A DNA stretch of 60,961 nt from Mesorhizobium sp. ORS 3324 (GCA_000824825.2 LM655201.1:59484-120444), one strand, 5' to 3'; shown: positions 38,090-47,446, numbered from the stretch's first letter. Program-made: numbers and translations. The notes: generated by a model not told the origin, from the sequence alone.

Positions 38090-38533
38090 ATGCGCTCGAC
38101 CAGACTTGTGCCGCTCGTCACTGCCGCCGTCCTGACGTGGGGCGGCGCCGCAGGCGCTGCCGAATTCGAGGTTTCCATGTTGAACATGGGCAAGCACGGC
38201 ATGTTTCAGCTTGAGCCGTCGTTCCTCAAGGTGGCTCCCGGCGACACGGTTCATTTTGTCGCCAAGGACAAGGGCCATGACGTCGAGTCGATCGCCGGCA
38301 TGCTGCCGGACGGTGCGCAACCGTTCAAGGGCGAGATGAACAAGGACGTGAACGTCACGTTCACCAAACCCGGCGTCTACGGCATCAAGTGCAATCCTCA
38401 TTACGGCATGGGCATGGTCGCCCTCATCGTGGTCGGCGATCCGGGCAGCAACCTGAAGGCTGCCGAATCGGTCAATCAGCCCGGCAAGGCCAAGAAGGCT
38501 TTCGAGGAGCTGTTCAAACAGATCGGCCAATAG
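38090..38533 (+). CDS. Pseudoazurin (type 1 copper electron carrier)
   Basis: A 147-residue periplasmic cupredoxin that carries single electrons to denitrification enzymes. Signal peptide about 1-24 (ending GAAGAA). Copper ligands H63 (KGHDVE), C101, H104 and M109 (CNPHYGMGM) match the pseudoazurin spacing, and the Cys-Pro-rich C-terminus is helical, as in this family. Next to nosR-Z, it is the natural electron donor to nitrous oxide reductase in this strain. ATG 38090 chosen; the frame extends to a TTG nine bases upstream. Confidence 0.95.
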   Translation: MRSTRLVPLVTAAVLTWGGAAGAAEFEVSMLNMGKHGMFQLEPSFLKVAPGDTVHFVAKDKGHDVESIAGMLPDGAQPFKGEMNKDVNVTFTKPGVYGIKCNPHYGMGMVALIVVGDPGSNLKAAESVNQPGKAKKAFEELFKQIGQ

Positions 38534-38540
38534 CGCTCTG

Positions 38541-39452
38541 TCAGCCGAACGCCTGCAGTAGCGCTGCTATGGCTGCGAGGCTCTGCAGGCTTCGGTCCGC
38601 CGCCTTTTGGGCTGCGGCCAGCACCTGTTCGTCGCGCGTGCGGTCGGCAAGATCGAGATAGGCCTGGTGCAGCCGTTCGGCCTCGGCGAGCGCGGCGCGC
38701 AGAAGCGGCAAGGGCTTGGCGGCTTGCACAAGCTCCGCTGCTTTGACGTCGGCGGCTTCAGGTCCGCCGGCGCGCTCCCGTTCGGCAACCTCGGCGACCG
38801 TTTTCGACGACGCATCCTCATCCAGGGCGGCAAGCCGTGAAGCAATGCTTCGGTGGAAGGCCGCGGCACGCGACTCCAGCCGCCGGCTCTGCCGCACGAA
38901 CTCCGGCAGTGACGACGCATCCAGCGCTGGCCTCACGTCACCGGCGCGCCCGGCGCCTTCCCGCCGATAGGCGCGACGCCGCTCTTCGCGCAGTATCGCC
39001 GCGTGATCGAGCGCCTTTCCGGCAAGCCACTCCGCCGTCGCCCGGACGCCCTCATCTTTGCTTTGCGCTACTAGATAGGAAAAGAAGGCGAAAGCCAGCA
39101 TTTCATTGTCAACCGCAATGCCGAGGGCTCGGTAAGGGGTGAGCAGCGCGCTTGCCTCCGCTTCGTCCCACGATCGAGCGATTTCGAAAGGCAGCCCACG
39201 CGGATCGGTCAGGGCCGGCGGCGCCGCGCCCGTCAACTCAATGGAGCGGCGGGCGATCTCCTCGACATGGTCACGCTGCTCCTCGACAAGCGCGCTGAAC
39301 GTTCCGGCAACCTCACGCTCGTTCAGCCTTTCCATACGGGCAGCGAGCTTTTGGTATCGCTGCGCCGTGGTTTCCTCCATGGCCGCCGCCAGGCCAAGAA
39401 GCTGCGGGACATCGCGCAACTGCACATTGGGTTCTTCATTCAGCCGCTTCAT
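38541..39452 (-). CDS. Ferritin-like (rubrerythrin-type) protein of the nos locus
   Basis: A 303-residue, all-helical protein. Two ferritin-like halves are suggested: AAAMEETTAQRYQKLAARM and FSALVEEQRDHVEEIARRS (acidic and His residues at E26/E27 and E57/E58/H62) in the first, and AVDNEMLAFAFFSYLVAQ with KALDHAAILREERRR in the second. The C-terminal 130 residues are Ala/Arg-rich helices. Proteins of this type occur near nos genes in some alphaproteobacteria; function is unknown, perhaps metal or oxidant handling. It is divergent from nosR across the triple FNR-box region, and its stop lies seven bases from that of pseudoazurin. ATG 39452 used. Confidence 0.7.
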   Translation of the reverse strand: MKRLNEEPNVQLRDVPQLLGLAAAMEETTAQRYQKLAARMERLNEREVAGTFSALVEEQRDHVEEIARRSIELTGAAPPALTDPRGLPFEIARSWDEAEASALLTPYRALGIAVDNEMLAFAFFSYLVAQSKDEGVRATAEWLAGKALDHAAILREERRRAYRREGAGRAGDVRPALDASSLPEFVRQSRRLESRAAAFHRSIASRLAALDEDASSKTVAEVAERERAGGPEAADVKAAELVQAAKPLPLLRAALAEAERLHQAYLDLADRTRDEQVLAAAQKAADRSLQSLAAIAALLQAFG

Positions 39453-39510
39453 GGGAGCGCGTCTCCTGGACGACTGAGCGCAATGTGACATCGACTGGCG
39501 ACGTCTGAGT

Positions 39511-39524
39511 TTGTCTTAGATCAA
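39511..39524. promoter_or_regulatory. FNR/NnrR-type box 1 upstream of nosR
   Basis: TTGTC-TTAG-ATCAA. First of three near-identical boxes between the divergent ferritin-like gene and nosR. Confidence 0.75.
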
Positions 39525-39531
39525 GTCGAGC

Positions 39532-39545
39532 TTGTCCTCGATCAA
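39532..39545. promoter_or_regulatory. FNR/NnrR-type box 2 upstream of nosR
   Basis: TTGTC-CTCG-ATCAA, starting 21 bases after box 1. Confidence 0.75.
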
Positions 39546-39551
39546 TTGAGT

Positions 39552-39565
39552 TTGTCCAAAATCAA
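39552..39565. promoter_or_regulatory. FNR/NnrR-type box 3 upstream of nosR
   Basis: TTGTC-CAAA-ATCAA, starting 20 bases after box 2 and centred about 91 bases before the nosR ATG. Confidence 0.75.
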
Positions 39566-39649
39566 AGAGCGGCTGGCGCGATCGTCTAAAGGTAACGCGC
39601 GTTCGATCAACAAGCGATCGGGCTTTGTTGCAGACAGCCGGCCGCGGAA

Positions 39650-41953
39650 ATGACACCAGATTTCGAATTCGGATGGAGATCGGCGGGCCTGGGTTTCCTG
39701 GCGTCTTTCCTTCTCCTGGTTATCGTCCTGTTGCCGCAGGCCGAAGCCAACGCGTCCGGGCGTCTCGGCGAGTTTCTCGACCGGATCAAGGCATCCGACA
39801 TCGATCCCGCCGCCGACAGCTTCGGTGGAGTCGAGGGCAATCCGCCCGCGGCGAAGCTGCTCAAGGGCGGTCAGCCCGTCGGCTACGCCTTCCTTACCAA
39901 CGATGTCGTCGATTCGACCGGCTACTCCGGCAAGCCCATCAACATCGTTGTCGGTATCGACCTCGACGGCGGGATCACCGGCGCAAAGCTTGTCGAGCAT
40001 CATGAACCGATCGTTCTGGTCGGCATCCCCCAAGCCAAGATCGAGCATTATATAAGCGGCTTCGTCGGCCGGCGTGTCCTCGATCCGAGCGAGGAGAGCC
40101 GCATGCCGGTCGACATCGTCAGCGGCGCGACGGTCACCATGATGGTCATCGCCGACAGCATGACGCAGTCTGCGGTCAAGATCGCGCGGTCGCGCAACCT
40201 CGGCACGGGTGTTGCTGATGTCGCTTCTCAGCCGGCCCGCCGCACCGTCGATCAGACCAGAAGCGCCGTCGAAACCTGGCAGGCCTTGCTCGGTGACGGA
40301 TCGGTCCGCAGGCTGGCGATCACCAACAAGGAGCTCGACGACCTGTTTCAGCGGACAGGCAACGTTGCGGCGATCGCTCGCCCGCAGCAAGGCGACCCGA
40401 ACGCCTCGTTCGTCGACATCTACGTTGCGCTGGCAAGCGTGCCGACGGTCGGCCGATCGCTGCTCGGCGATGCCGAATATGATCGCCTGCGCCAGGACCT
40501 GAAGCCTGGCCAGCAGGCGATCCTCGTCGCCGGCGACGGACCGTATTCCTTTCGCGGCTCCGGCTATGTGCGCGGCGGCATCTTCGATCGCATCGAGTTG
40601 ATCCAGAGCGAGGGCAGCATACGCTTCCGCGATCGCAACTATCGGCGGCTCGGCGCGGTGGCCGCCGAGGGCGCGCCGGACTTTCCCGAGGTCGGCGTCT
40701 TCGTCACGCCCGACGGTTCAAATCTCGATCCCGGCGCGCCATGGCGGTTCCAACTGCTCGTGCAGCGGGCCACCGGTGCGCTCGACAAGGCATTCGTCAC
40801 GGCGGGACTCGACTACTCGACCCCCGACAAGTTCCTGACCGCGCCTGTTTCGCCGCCGGTAGTTGTCGCGCCGCCGGCGTCGGCAGCCGTGCAACCGGCA
40901 GCGGCCGCGGACGACGAGCCGCCGCTCTGGCAGCGGATGTGGCAGGCGCGGATGTTCGACATCGCCATCATGTTGGTCGCGATCGGCGTGCTCACCGGCA
41001 TCTTCTTCTTCCAGGATATCCTCGTGAAATGGCCGCGCGCCTATGAGCGCATCCGGCTGGGCTATCTCGCCTTCACGCTTCTGTGGCTCGGCTGGTACGA
41101 GCACGCGCAGCTGTCGGTCGTGAACATCCTCACATTCTTCAACTCGCTGCGCGGCGACTTCCGCTGGGACTATTTCCTGCGCGACCCGCTGATCTTCATC
41201 CTGTGGTCGGCGGTCGCGGCCGCGCTGCTGTTCTGGGGGCGCGGCGCCTATTGCGGCTGGCTCTGCCCGTTCGGCGCATTGCAGGAGTGGACGAACCGGC
41301 TGGCGCGCTGGGCGCACATTCCGCAGGTTCGCGTGCCGTTCTGGCTCAATCAGCGCCTGTGGCCGTTCAAATACATCATCTTCCTCGCGCTTTTCGGGCT
41401 TTCCTTCGGCTCGCTCGGCCTTGCCGAGGAAGCGGCCGAGGTGGAGCCGTTCAAGACCGCGATCATCCTGCATTTCGCGCGCGAGTGGTGGTTCGTGCTG
41501 TTCGCCGTCGGCTGCCTGGCGCCGGGTCTTTTCATCGAACGCTTCTACTGCCGTTACCTTTGCCCGCTCGGCGGCGCGCTGGCTGTCCCGGCCCGCATGC
41601 GCATGTTCGACTGGCTGAAGCGTTACAAGGAATGCGGCTCGCCCTGCCAGCGCTGCTCCAACGATTGTCCCGTCCAGGCGATCCATCCGGAAGGGGCGAT
41701 CAATCCCAACGAATGCATCCAATGCCTCAACTGCCAGGTGCTCTACCACGACGACCAGCGCTGTCCGGTGGTGATCCAGAAGCGCATCAAGCGCGAGAAG
41801 TTCCTGGCCCTGCAGTCGCCGTCGATGGTGCCGGGTCCCAAGCGCAAGCCGAGGGTCCTGGTGACCGTCAACGGTCGCGAACAATCCGTGGAACGGAAGC
41901 CTGCGGCCGGCCAGGCCGCGTCACTAGAAGGAGACGACCATGAAGGACGATGA
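39650..41953 (+). CDS. nosR: NosR, membrane flavo-iron-sulfur protein for N2O reduction
   Basis: A 767-residue membrane protein that feeds electrons toward periplasmic nitrous oxide reductase and is needed for nosZ expression and CuZ maturation. The periplasmic N-terminal FMN-binding domain ends with SGATVT (158-163), where FMN should be attached covalently to T163 by the NosX flavin transferase. Membrane segments follow from about 440, with polyferredoxin-type motifs CGWLCPFGALQEW and CRYLCPLGG, and two [4Fe-4S] motifs near the C-terminus (CGSPCQRCSNDCP and CIQCLNCQ). It overlaps nosZ by 14 bases. Confidence 0.97.
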   Translation: MTPDFEFGWRSAGLGFLASFLLLVIVLLPQAEANASGRLGEFLDRIKASDIDPAADSFGGVEGNPPAAKLLKGGQPVGYAFLTNDVVDSTGYSGKPINIVVGIDLDGGITGAKLVEHHEPIVLVGIPQAKIEHYISGFVGRRVLDPSEESRMPVDIVSGATVTMMVIADSMTQSAVKIARSRNLGTGVADVASQPARRTVDQTRSAVETWQALLGDGSVRRLAITNKELDDLFQRTGNVAAIARPQQGDPNASFVDIYVALASVPTVGRSLLGDAEYDRLRQDLKPGQQAILVAGDGPYSFRGSGYVRGGIFDRIELIQSEGSIRFRDRNYRRLGAVAAEGAPDFPEVGVFVTPDGSNLDPGAPWRFQLLVQRATGALDKAFVTAGLDYSTPDKFLTAPVSPPVVVAPPASAAVQPAAAADDEPPLWQRMWQARMFDIAIMLVAIGVLTGIFFFQDILVKWPRAYERIRLGYLAFTLLWLGWYEHAQLSVVNILTFFNSLRGDFRWDYFLRDPLIFILWSAVAAALLFWGRGAYCGWLCPFGALQEWTNRLARWAHIPQVRVPFWLNQRLWPFKYIIFLALFGLSFGSLGLAEEAAEVEPFKTAIILHFAREWWFVLFAVGCLAPGLFIERFYCRYLCPLGGALAVPARMRMFDWLKRYKECGSPCQRCSNDCPVQAIHPEGAINPNECIQCLNCQVLYHDDQRCPVVIQKRIKREKFLALQSPSMVPGPKRKPRVLVTVNGREQSVERKPAAGQAASLEGDDHEGR

Positions 41954-43868
41954 CAGGTCGGCGGAAACCGAAACTGGAGTAAGCCGCCGCAAGCTTCTCA
42001 CCGGAAGCGGCAAGGCAGCCATTCTGGCGGGCCTCGCCAGCGCGGCCGGCGGCGGAGCCGTCGGCGTTGCCGGCTTCGCCAGGCCTGCCCATGCCAAGGA
42101 GGCCACCAGCGAGATCCGGCCAGGCGATCTCGACGAATATTACGGCTTCAGCTCGAGCGGCCAGTCCGGCGAGGTGCGCGTCATCGGGCTGCCTTCCATG
42201 CGCGAGCTCATGCGCATTCCGGTCTTCAACCGCTGCAGCGCCACCGGCTGGGGGATCACCAACGAGAGCCGCAAGATCATGACGGAAGGCCTGATGCCGG
42301 TAACGCAGGCGTTCCTTGGCAACCGCGGCGGCGTCTACCCCAACGGCGACCTGCATCACCCGCATATGTCCTTCACCGACGGCACCTATGACGGGCGCTA
42401 TCTGTTCGTCAACGACAAGGCCAATTGCCGCGTCGCGCGCATCCGTTGCGACGTGATGAAGTGCGACAAGATCATCGAGATCCCGAACGCATCGGACATT
42501 CACGGGCTGCGGCTGCAGAAATATCCCCGGACGGGTTACGTGTTCGCCAACAGCGAGCATATCATCCCGATCCCGAACGACGGCAAGGTCCTGGACGATC
42601 CCAAGCAGTACTGGTCGGTCTTCACGGCGATCGACGGCGACACCATGAAGATCGCCTGGCAGGTCCTGGTCGACGGCAATCTCGACAACACCGACGCCGA
42701 CTACCAGGGCAAATACGCGTTCTCGACCTGCTACAACTCGGAGCGGGGCGTGACGCTCGCCGACATGACGTCCGCGGACCGCGACTGGGTGGTGATCTTT
42801 AACCTCAAGCGCATCGAGGATGCGGTCAAGAAGGGCGACTACAAGGAGATCAACGGCGTGCCGGTGGTCGACGGGCGGCACGGCTCGCGCTACACGCGCT
42901 ACGTCCCGGCCGGCAACAATCCCCACGGCTGCAATACGGCGCCCGACGGCATCCATCTCGCGATCGCCGGCAAGCTCTCGCCGACCGTCACGCTTCTCGA
43001 CGTGCGCCGCTTCGACGACCTGTTCGACGACAAGATCAAGCCGCGCGACGTCGTCGTCGCCGAGCCCGAGCTGGGTCTCGGACCGCTCCACACCGCATTC
43101 GACGGGAAGGGCAACGCCTACACCACGCTGTTCCTCGATAGCCAGGTCGTCAAGTGGAACATCGACAAGGCGATCCAGGCTTACGGCGGCGCCAAAGTCG
43201 ATCCGATCATCCAGAAGCTCGACGTCCACTATCAGCCGGGCCACAACCACACCTCCATGGGCGAGACCAAGGAGGCGGACGGCAAATGGCTGATGTCGCT
43301 CAACAAGTTCTCCAAGGACCGCTTCCTGCCGGTGGGGCCGCTGCATCCGGAGAACGATCAGCTGATCGACATCTCGGGCGACGAGATGCGCCTGGTCCAT
43401 GACGGGCCGAGCTTCGCGGAGCCGCACGACATCTGCCTGGTGCATCGTTCGAAGGTCAGGCCGGCGATCGTGTGGAAGCGCGACGACCCGATGTGGGAGG
43501 AGGCGCGGCAGCAGGCGGCGAAGGACGGCGTCAAGCTCGAGGAAGCCGCCAACGTCATCCGCGACGGCAGCAAGGTCCGCGTCTACATGCACTCGGTCGC
43601 GCCGGCCTACAGCCTCGACAAGTTCACGGTGAAGCAGGGTGACGAGGTCACCATCACCGTGACCAACATGGACGACGTCGAGGATCTGACCCATGGCTTC
43701 ACCATGGTGCGTTACGGCGTGGTGATGGAGATCGGTCCGCAGCAGACCTCGTCCGTGACCTTCGTCGCGGATCGTCCAGGCGTCCACTGGTATTATTGCC
43801 AGTGGTTCTGCCATGCCCTGCACATGGAAATGGCCGGGCGCATGATTGTGGAGCCGCAGCCTGCATGA
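41940..43868 (+). CDS. nosZ: Nitrous oxide reductase, clade I
   Basis: The 642-residue periplasmic copper enzyme reducing N2O to N2. A Tat signal (SRRKLLTG at 15-22, hydrophobic to about 50, AHA cleavage) marks it as clade I. CuZ ligands begin with DLHHPHMSF (H139, H140, H142) and continue through the beta-propeller (for example GHNHTSMGET). The CuA site in the C-terminal cupredoxin domain is complete: C620, C624, H628 and M631 in YYCQWFCHALHMEM. Both neighbours overlap it, so expression should follow the FNR-type boxes before nosR. Confidence 0.98.
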   Translation: MKDDDRSAETETGVSRRKLLTGSGKAAILAGLASAAGGGAVGVAGFARPAHAKEATSEIRPGDLDEYYGFSSSGQSGEVRVIGLPSMRELMRIPVFNRCSATGWGITNESRKIMTEGLMPVTQAFLGNRGGVYPNGDLHHPHMSFTDGTYDGRYLFVNDKANCRVARIRCDVMKCDKIIEIPNASDIHGLRLQKYPRTGYVFANSEHIIPIPNDGKVLDDPKQYWSVFTAIDGDTMKIAWQVLVDGNLDNTDADYQGKYAFSTCYNSERGVTLADMTSADRDWVVIFNLKRIEDAVKKGDYKEINGVPVVDGRHGSRYTRYVPAGNNPHGCNTAPDGIHLAIAGKLSPTVTLLDVRRFDDLFDDKIKPRDVVVAEPELGLGPLHTAFDGKGNAYTTLFLDSQVVKWNIDKAIQAYGGAKVDPIIQKLDVHYQPGHNHTSMGETKEADGKWLMSLNKFSKDRFLPVGPLHPENDQLIDISGDEMRLVHDGPSFAEPHDICLVHRSKVRPAIVWKRDDPMWEEARQQAAKDGVKLEEAANVIRDGSKVRVYMHSVAPAYSLDKFTVKQGDEVTITVTNMDDVEDLTHGFTMVRYGVVMEIGPQQTSSVTFVADRPGVHWYYCQWFCHALHMEMAGRMIVEPQPA

Positions 43869-45139
43869 TCTGGCAGCGGCATAACAGGAGCGCAGTTGCG
43901 GCGGCCCTCGTCGCCGCCTGCGCCTTCCTTCTCCCGGGGGCGGGGCGGGCGGAAACCGTCACCGTCTCCGCGGGGGGTGACGGTCTTCGGCAGGCGGTCG
44001 CCGCGTCGCATTCCGGCGATACGCTCAGACTTGCCGCCGGCGTGCATCAGGGCCCGATCCGCATCGACCACGCTCTCACCATCGAGGCCGAGCCAGGCGC
44101 AGTGCTCGACGGGCAGGGCCGGGGCCGCACCATCGAGGTGGTTGCCCCGAACGTCGTCATGCGCGGCCTTACGATACGCAATTCGGGCATCGACGATCCC
44201 ATGGATGCGGCGGTCTTCCTCGAAGACGGCGCCGCGGGCGCGATCGTGGAGGATAGCCGGATCGAGAACAGCCTGGTTGGCGTCTATGTTCACGGCGCCG
44301 CCAACGCCATCGTGCGGAACAACCGCGTCGTCGGGCGGACCGATCTCAGGACCAACGAGCGCGGCAACGGCGTCTATGTCTGGAACGCGCCGGGGGCGCA
44401 GGTGATCGGCAACTACATCACGGGCGGACGCGACGGCATCTTCACCAATGCCAGCCGCAACAACGTCTTCCGCGGCAACCGCATCGAAAACGTCCGCTTC
44501 GCCATCCACTACATGTACACGAACGACAGCGAGGTCGCCGACAATGTCTCGCGCGGCAACCATGACGGCTTCGTCATCATGTATTCGAGCCGCCTGGTGA
44601 TCCGCCGCAACCTGTCGGAAGACGACGGCGATCACGGCCTTCTGCTCAACTACGCCAACGATGCCGATATCAAAGACAATGTGGTGCGGCGGAGCGACCA
44701 GTGCGTCTTCATCTACAATGCCAACAAGAACCTGTTCGCCGACAACTGGTTCGAGGATTGCGCCGTTGGCATCCATTTCACCGCGGGCTCTGAGCGCAAC
44801 CGCGTGACCGGCAACGCCTTCGTCCATAACCGCTCGCAGGTGGTTTACGTGGGCACACGATCGCTCGACTGGTCGGCGGACGGGCGCGGCAATTACTGGA
44901 GCGACAATCCTGCGTTCGACCTGAACGGCGACGGCATCGCCGATACCGCCTATCGGCCGAACGACATCTTCGACAAGGTCGTGTGGACCTATCCGACGGC
45001 CAAGCTCCTCATCAACAGCCCAGCTGTGCAGGTCATCCGCTGGGCTCAAGCGGAATTCCCCGCGCTCCATCCGGGCGGCGTCATCGACAGCGCGCCGCTG
45101 ATGGCGCCCATCCCGCCTGCGCTGGAGGTGAAACCATGA
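43865..45139 (+). CDS. nosD: NosD, periplasmic CASH-repeat copper-assembly protein
   Basis: A 424-residue exported protein with a signal peptide (about 1-28, ending GAGRAE) and a right-handed beta-helix of parallel CASH/PbH1 repeats (NVVMRGLTIRNSG, IVEDSRIENSLVGVYV, VIGNYITGGRDGIF, and further turns). It works with the NosFY transporter to deliver sulfur or copper for CuZ maturation in NosZ. Start ATG 43865 overlaps the nosZ stop (ATGA), preferred over an in-frame upstream ATG inside nosZ. Confidence 0.96.
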   Translation: MIWQRHNRSAVAAALVAACAFLLPGAGRAETVTVSAGGDGLRQAVAASHSGDTLRLAAGVHQGPIRIDHALTIEAEPGAVLDGQGRGRTIEVVAPNVVMRGLTIRNSGIDDPMDAAVFLEDGAAGAIVEDSRIENSLVGVYVHGAANAIVRNNRVVGRTDLRTNERGNGVYVWNAPGAQVIGNYITGGRDGIFTNASRNNVFRGNRIENVRFAIHYMYTNDSEVADNVSRGNHDGFVIMYSSRLVIRRNLSEDDGDHGLLLNYANDADIKDNVVRRSDQCVFIYNANKNLFADNWFEDCAVGIHFTAGSERNRVTGNAFVHNRSQVVYVGTRSLDWSADGRGNYWSDNPAFDLNGDGIADTAYRPNDIFDKVVWTYPTAKLLINSPAVQVIRWAQAEFPALHPGGVIDSAPLMAPIPPALEVKP

Positions 45140-46044
45140 CCACGACGCCGACGATCTTCATGCAAGGCGTGTCGAAGCGATACGGGGACAGTTACGTCGT
45201 GCGCGATGTGGATCTCTCGGTTGCGCCGGGCGAGTGCGTTGCCATCGTCGGGCACAACGGAGCCGGCAAGAGCACGCTGGTGAAGATGGCGCTCGGCCTG
45301 CTCACGCCGACCGCCGGGCGCATCACACTGCTCGGTGAGAACCCGGCCGGGCGCCAGGCCATGGCGTTCCGGCGCAGGATCGGCTTCCTCCCCGAGAACG
45401 TCGCCTTCTCTGCGGCCATGACCGGCCGCGAGGTGCTGCGCTTCTACGCGCGCCTCAAGCAGGTGCCGCTCGGCGTCACTGACCAGCTCCTGGAACGCGT
45501 CGGCCTCGCTGCCGCGGCGCGCCGCCGCGTCGGCACCTATTCGAAGGGCATGCGCCAGCGCCTCGGATTGGCGCAGGCGCTCCTCGGCGAACCGCGAGTC
45601 CTCTTCCTCGACGAGCCGACAACCGGCCTCGACATCGAATCGCGTCAGATGTTCTACGATGTCATGGCGGAGCTGCGCGACGCCGGCGCGACGCTGCTGC
45701 TTTCCTCGCACGCGCTCAGCGACATCGAGCAGGCCGACCGCATCGCCATCATGAAGGCCGGCCGCATGGTCGCATGCGGCGCGCTTCCGGAGCTCCGTCG
45801 CCTGGCGGACCTGCCGCTTCGCATTCGGGTGCACGTCGTCGACGGGAATGCGGCGCGCGAATTCACCGCCCGGCGCAGCGTGCAGTGGCTCGACGACCTG
45901 CGCTTCGAGCTCACCTGCGCCGACGACGGCAAGATCGAAGCGATCCGCAGCGTCTCGCTGCTGCAAGGCGTCTGCGACATCGAAGTGATGCCGCCGACAT
46001 TGGTCGATCTATGCGACGAGCTCACACGGGAGGCCGCGGAATGA
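45136..46044 (+). CDS. nosF: NosF, ABC-transporter ATPase
   Basis: A 302-residue cytoplasmic ATPase of the NosDFY complex. Walker A GHNGAGKST, Q-loop region, signature YSKGMRQRLGLA, Walker B VLFLDEPTTGLD and the H-loop SSHALSD are all intact. The C-terminal 80 residues form the accessory domain seen in this family. Start ATG 45136 overlaps the nosD stop by four bases; the frame remains open upstream inside nosD. Confidence 0.97.
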   Translation: MTTTPTIFMQGVSKRYGDSYVVRDVDLSVAPGECVAIVGHNGAGKSTLVKMALGLLTPTAGRITLLGENPAGRQAMAFRRRIGFLPENVAFSAAMTGREVLRFYARLKQVPLGVTDQLLERVGLAAAARRRVGTYSKGMRQRLGLAQALLGEPRVLFLDEPTTGLDIESRQMFYDVMAELRDAGATLLLSSHALSDIEQADRIAIMKAGRMVACGALPELRRLADLPLRIRVHVVDGNAAREFTARRSVQWLDDLRFELTCADDGKIEAIRSVSLLQGVCDIEVMPPTLVDLCDELTREAAE

Positions 46045-46871
46045 ACGCCATAGCAACGATTGCCGGCCGCGAGATACGCGACGGCCTTCGCAACCGCTGG
46101 GCCCTTGGCGCCGTCCTGCTGATGGCTGGTCTGGCGCTGACGCTTGCGTTTCTCGGCAGCGCTCCCACGGGCGTGGTCGGCGCAAGCCCGCTGGAAGTCG
46201 CGGTCGTCAGCCTGTCGAGCCTGACGATCTTCCTGGTGCCGCTGATCGCGCTTCTCCTGTCACACGACGCAATCGTCGGGGAAAGGGATCGCGGCACGCT
46301 GCTTCTTCTTCTTTCCTATCCGCTCTCGCGCTGGCAGATCCTTTTCGGCAAGTTCCTCGGGCACCTCTCGATCCTGACGGTGGCGACCGTGCTCGGCTAC
46401 GGTGCCGCCGGAGCGGCGCTCGCCCTCGCTGCCGGCGAATTCGATGCCGACAGCCTCGCCAGCTTCGCCCGGATGGTCGGCTCGTCGGTTCTGCTCGGCG
46501 CGGTCTTCGTCTCGCTCGGATATTTGATCAGCGCGACCGTGCGCGAGCGTGCGACCGCGGCAGGCCTAGCCATCGGCATCTGGCTGGTCCTCGTCGTTCT
46601 CTACGACATGGCGCTCCTCGGCCTTTTGGTTGCGGACCAGGGCAGGACGATCAGCGCCGCTGCCTTCAACTGGCTGCTGCTCCTCGATCCCGCCGACATC
46701 TTCCGGCTGCTCAATCTTGCCGGACTGTCGAAGACCAGCCTGTTCGCCGGCATGGCCGGCCTAGCCGAGCAGATGCAGTTTGGCCGCGCCGTGCTGCTTA
46801 CGGCGCTGGCAGCCTGGGTGGCGGTTCCCCTGGCGCTGGCCGCCTTCGTCTTTTCAAGGAAAGAGCCGTGA
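46041..46871 (+). CDS. nosY: NosY, ABC-transporter permease
   Basis: A 276-residue integral membrane protein of the ABC-2 type with six predicted segments, preceded by the coupling-helix-like N-terminus IAGREIRDGLRNRWAL and containing the conserved ERDRGTLLLLLSYPLSRWQI loop. It is the membrane part of NosDFY, needed for CuZ assembly. Start ATG 46041 overlaps the nosF stop (ATGA). Confidence 0.96.
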   Translation: MNAIATIAGREIRDGLRNRWALGAVLLMAGLALTLAFLGSAPTGVVGASPLEVAVVSLSSLTIFLVPLIALLLSHDAIVGERDRGTLLLLLSYPLSRWQILFGKFLGHLSILTVATVLGYGAAGAALALAAGEFDADSLASFARMVGSSVLLGAVFVSLGYLISATVRERATAAGLAIGIWLVLVVLYDMALLGLLVADQGRTISAAAFNWLLLLDPADIFRLLNLAGLSKTSLFAGMAGLAEQMQFGRAVLLTALAAWVAVPLALAAFVFSRKEP

Positions 46872-47446
46872 TGCGCGCAACGGTTCTCGGCACGCTGGTC
46901 GCCGCTGTCCTCTCCATTCTGCTCGCCGGCTGCAACCAGGACATCGCCGGCCAGCCCCAGCCGCCACCGCAGGAGCCGACGGCCACGTCGGTCGCCTATT
47001 TCTGCTCGATGGGCCTGCTCGAACATGGCGGCCCGAAGGGGCAGGCCTTCCGTGCCGGCAAATCCGAGCCGGTTTGGTTCTCTTCCGTTCGCGACGCCGT
47101 GGCCTTCTCGATGCTGCCCGGGGAGCCGAAGGACGTCGTCGCCATCTACGTCAATGACATGGCGAAAGTCAGGAATTGGGATCACCCCGAGGCGGGAGCC
47201 TGGGTCGAGGCGCGCGACGCCTGGTATGTGATCGGCAGCGACTACAACGCCGGCATGGGCGGCAAGGAAGCCGTGCCCTTTTCCGATGAAAAGGTCGCCC
47301 AATCGTTCGCGGCGGCGCATGGCGGAACGGTCATGCGCTTCAACGAGATCCCGGAAAAATACATTCTGGAAAGCGACGCGGGCGATGGCGTCGCCGAGGT
47401 ATCGGCTGGCGGATCCACGTCGCCCACACCCGCGGTGAAGCAATGA
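46871..47446 (+). CDS. nosL: NosL, copper-chaperone lipoprotein
   Basis: A 191-residue lipoprotein with lipobox LLAGC (lipidated C21) that binds Cu(I) and hands it to NosDFY/NosZ. The conserved metal-binding CSM motif is present in VAYFCSMGLLEH, and the family segment DMAKVRNWDHPEAGAWVEA follows. Start ATG 46871 overlaps the nosY stop by one base (TGATG); a GTG three bases earlier is in frame. Confidence 0.94.
   Translation: MRATVLGTLVAAVLSILLAGCNQDIAGQPQPPPQEPTATSVAYFCSMGLLEHGGPKGQAFRAGKSEPVWFSSVRDAVAFSMLPGEPKDVVAIYVNDMAKVRNWDHPEAGAWVEARDAWYVIGSDYNAGMGGKEAVPFSDEKVAQSFAAAHGGTVMRFNEIPEKYILESDAGDGVAEVSAGGSTSPTPAVKQ

Noticed and set aside
39552..39570. Fourth FNR-type box overlapping ATCAATTGAG
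   Set aside because: ATCAA at 39541-39545 already belongs to box 2; the TTGAG that follows has no correctly spaced partner half.
41868..43823. A 651-codon frame opposite nosZ
   Set aside because: No domains; nosZ has all copper ligands on the plus strand.
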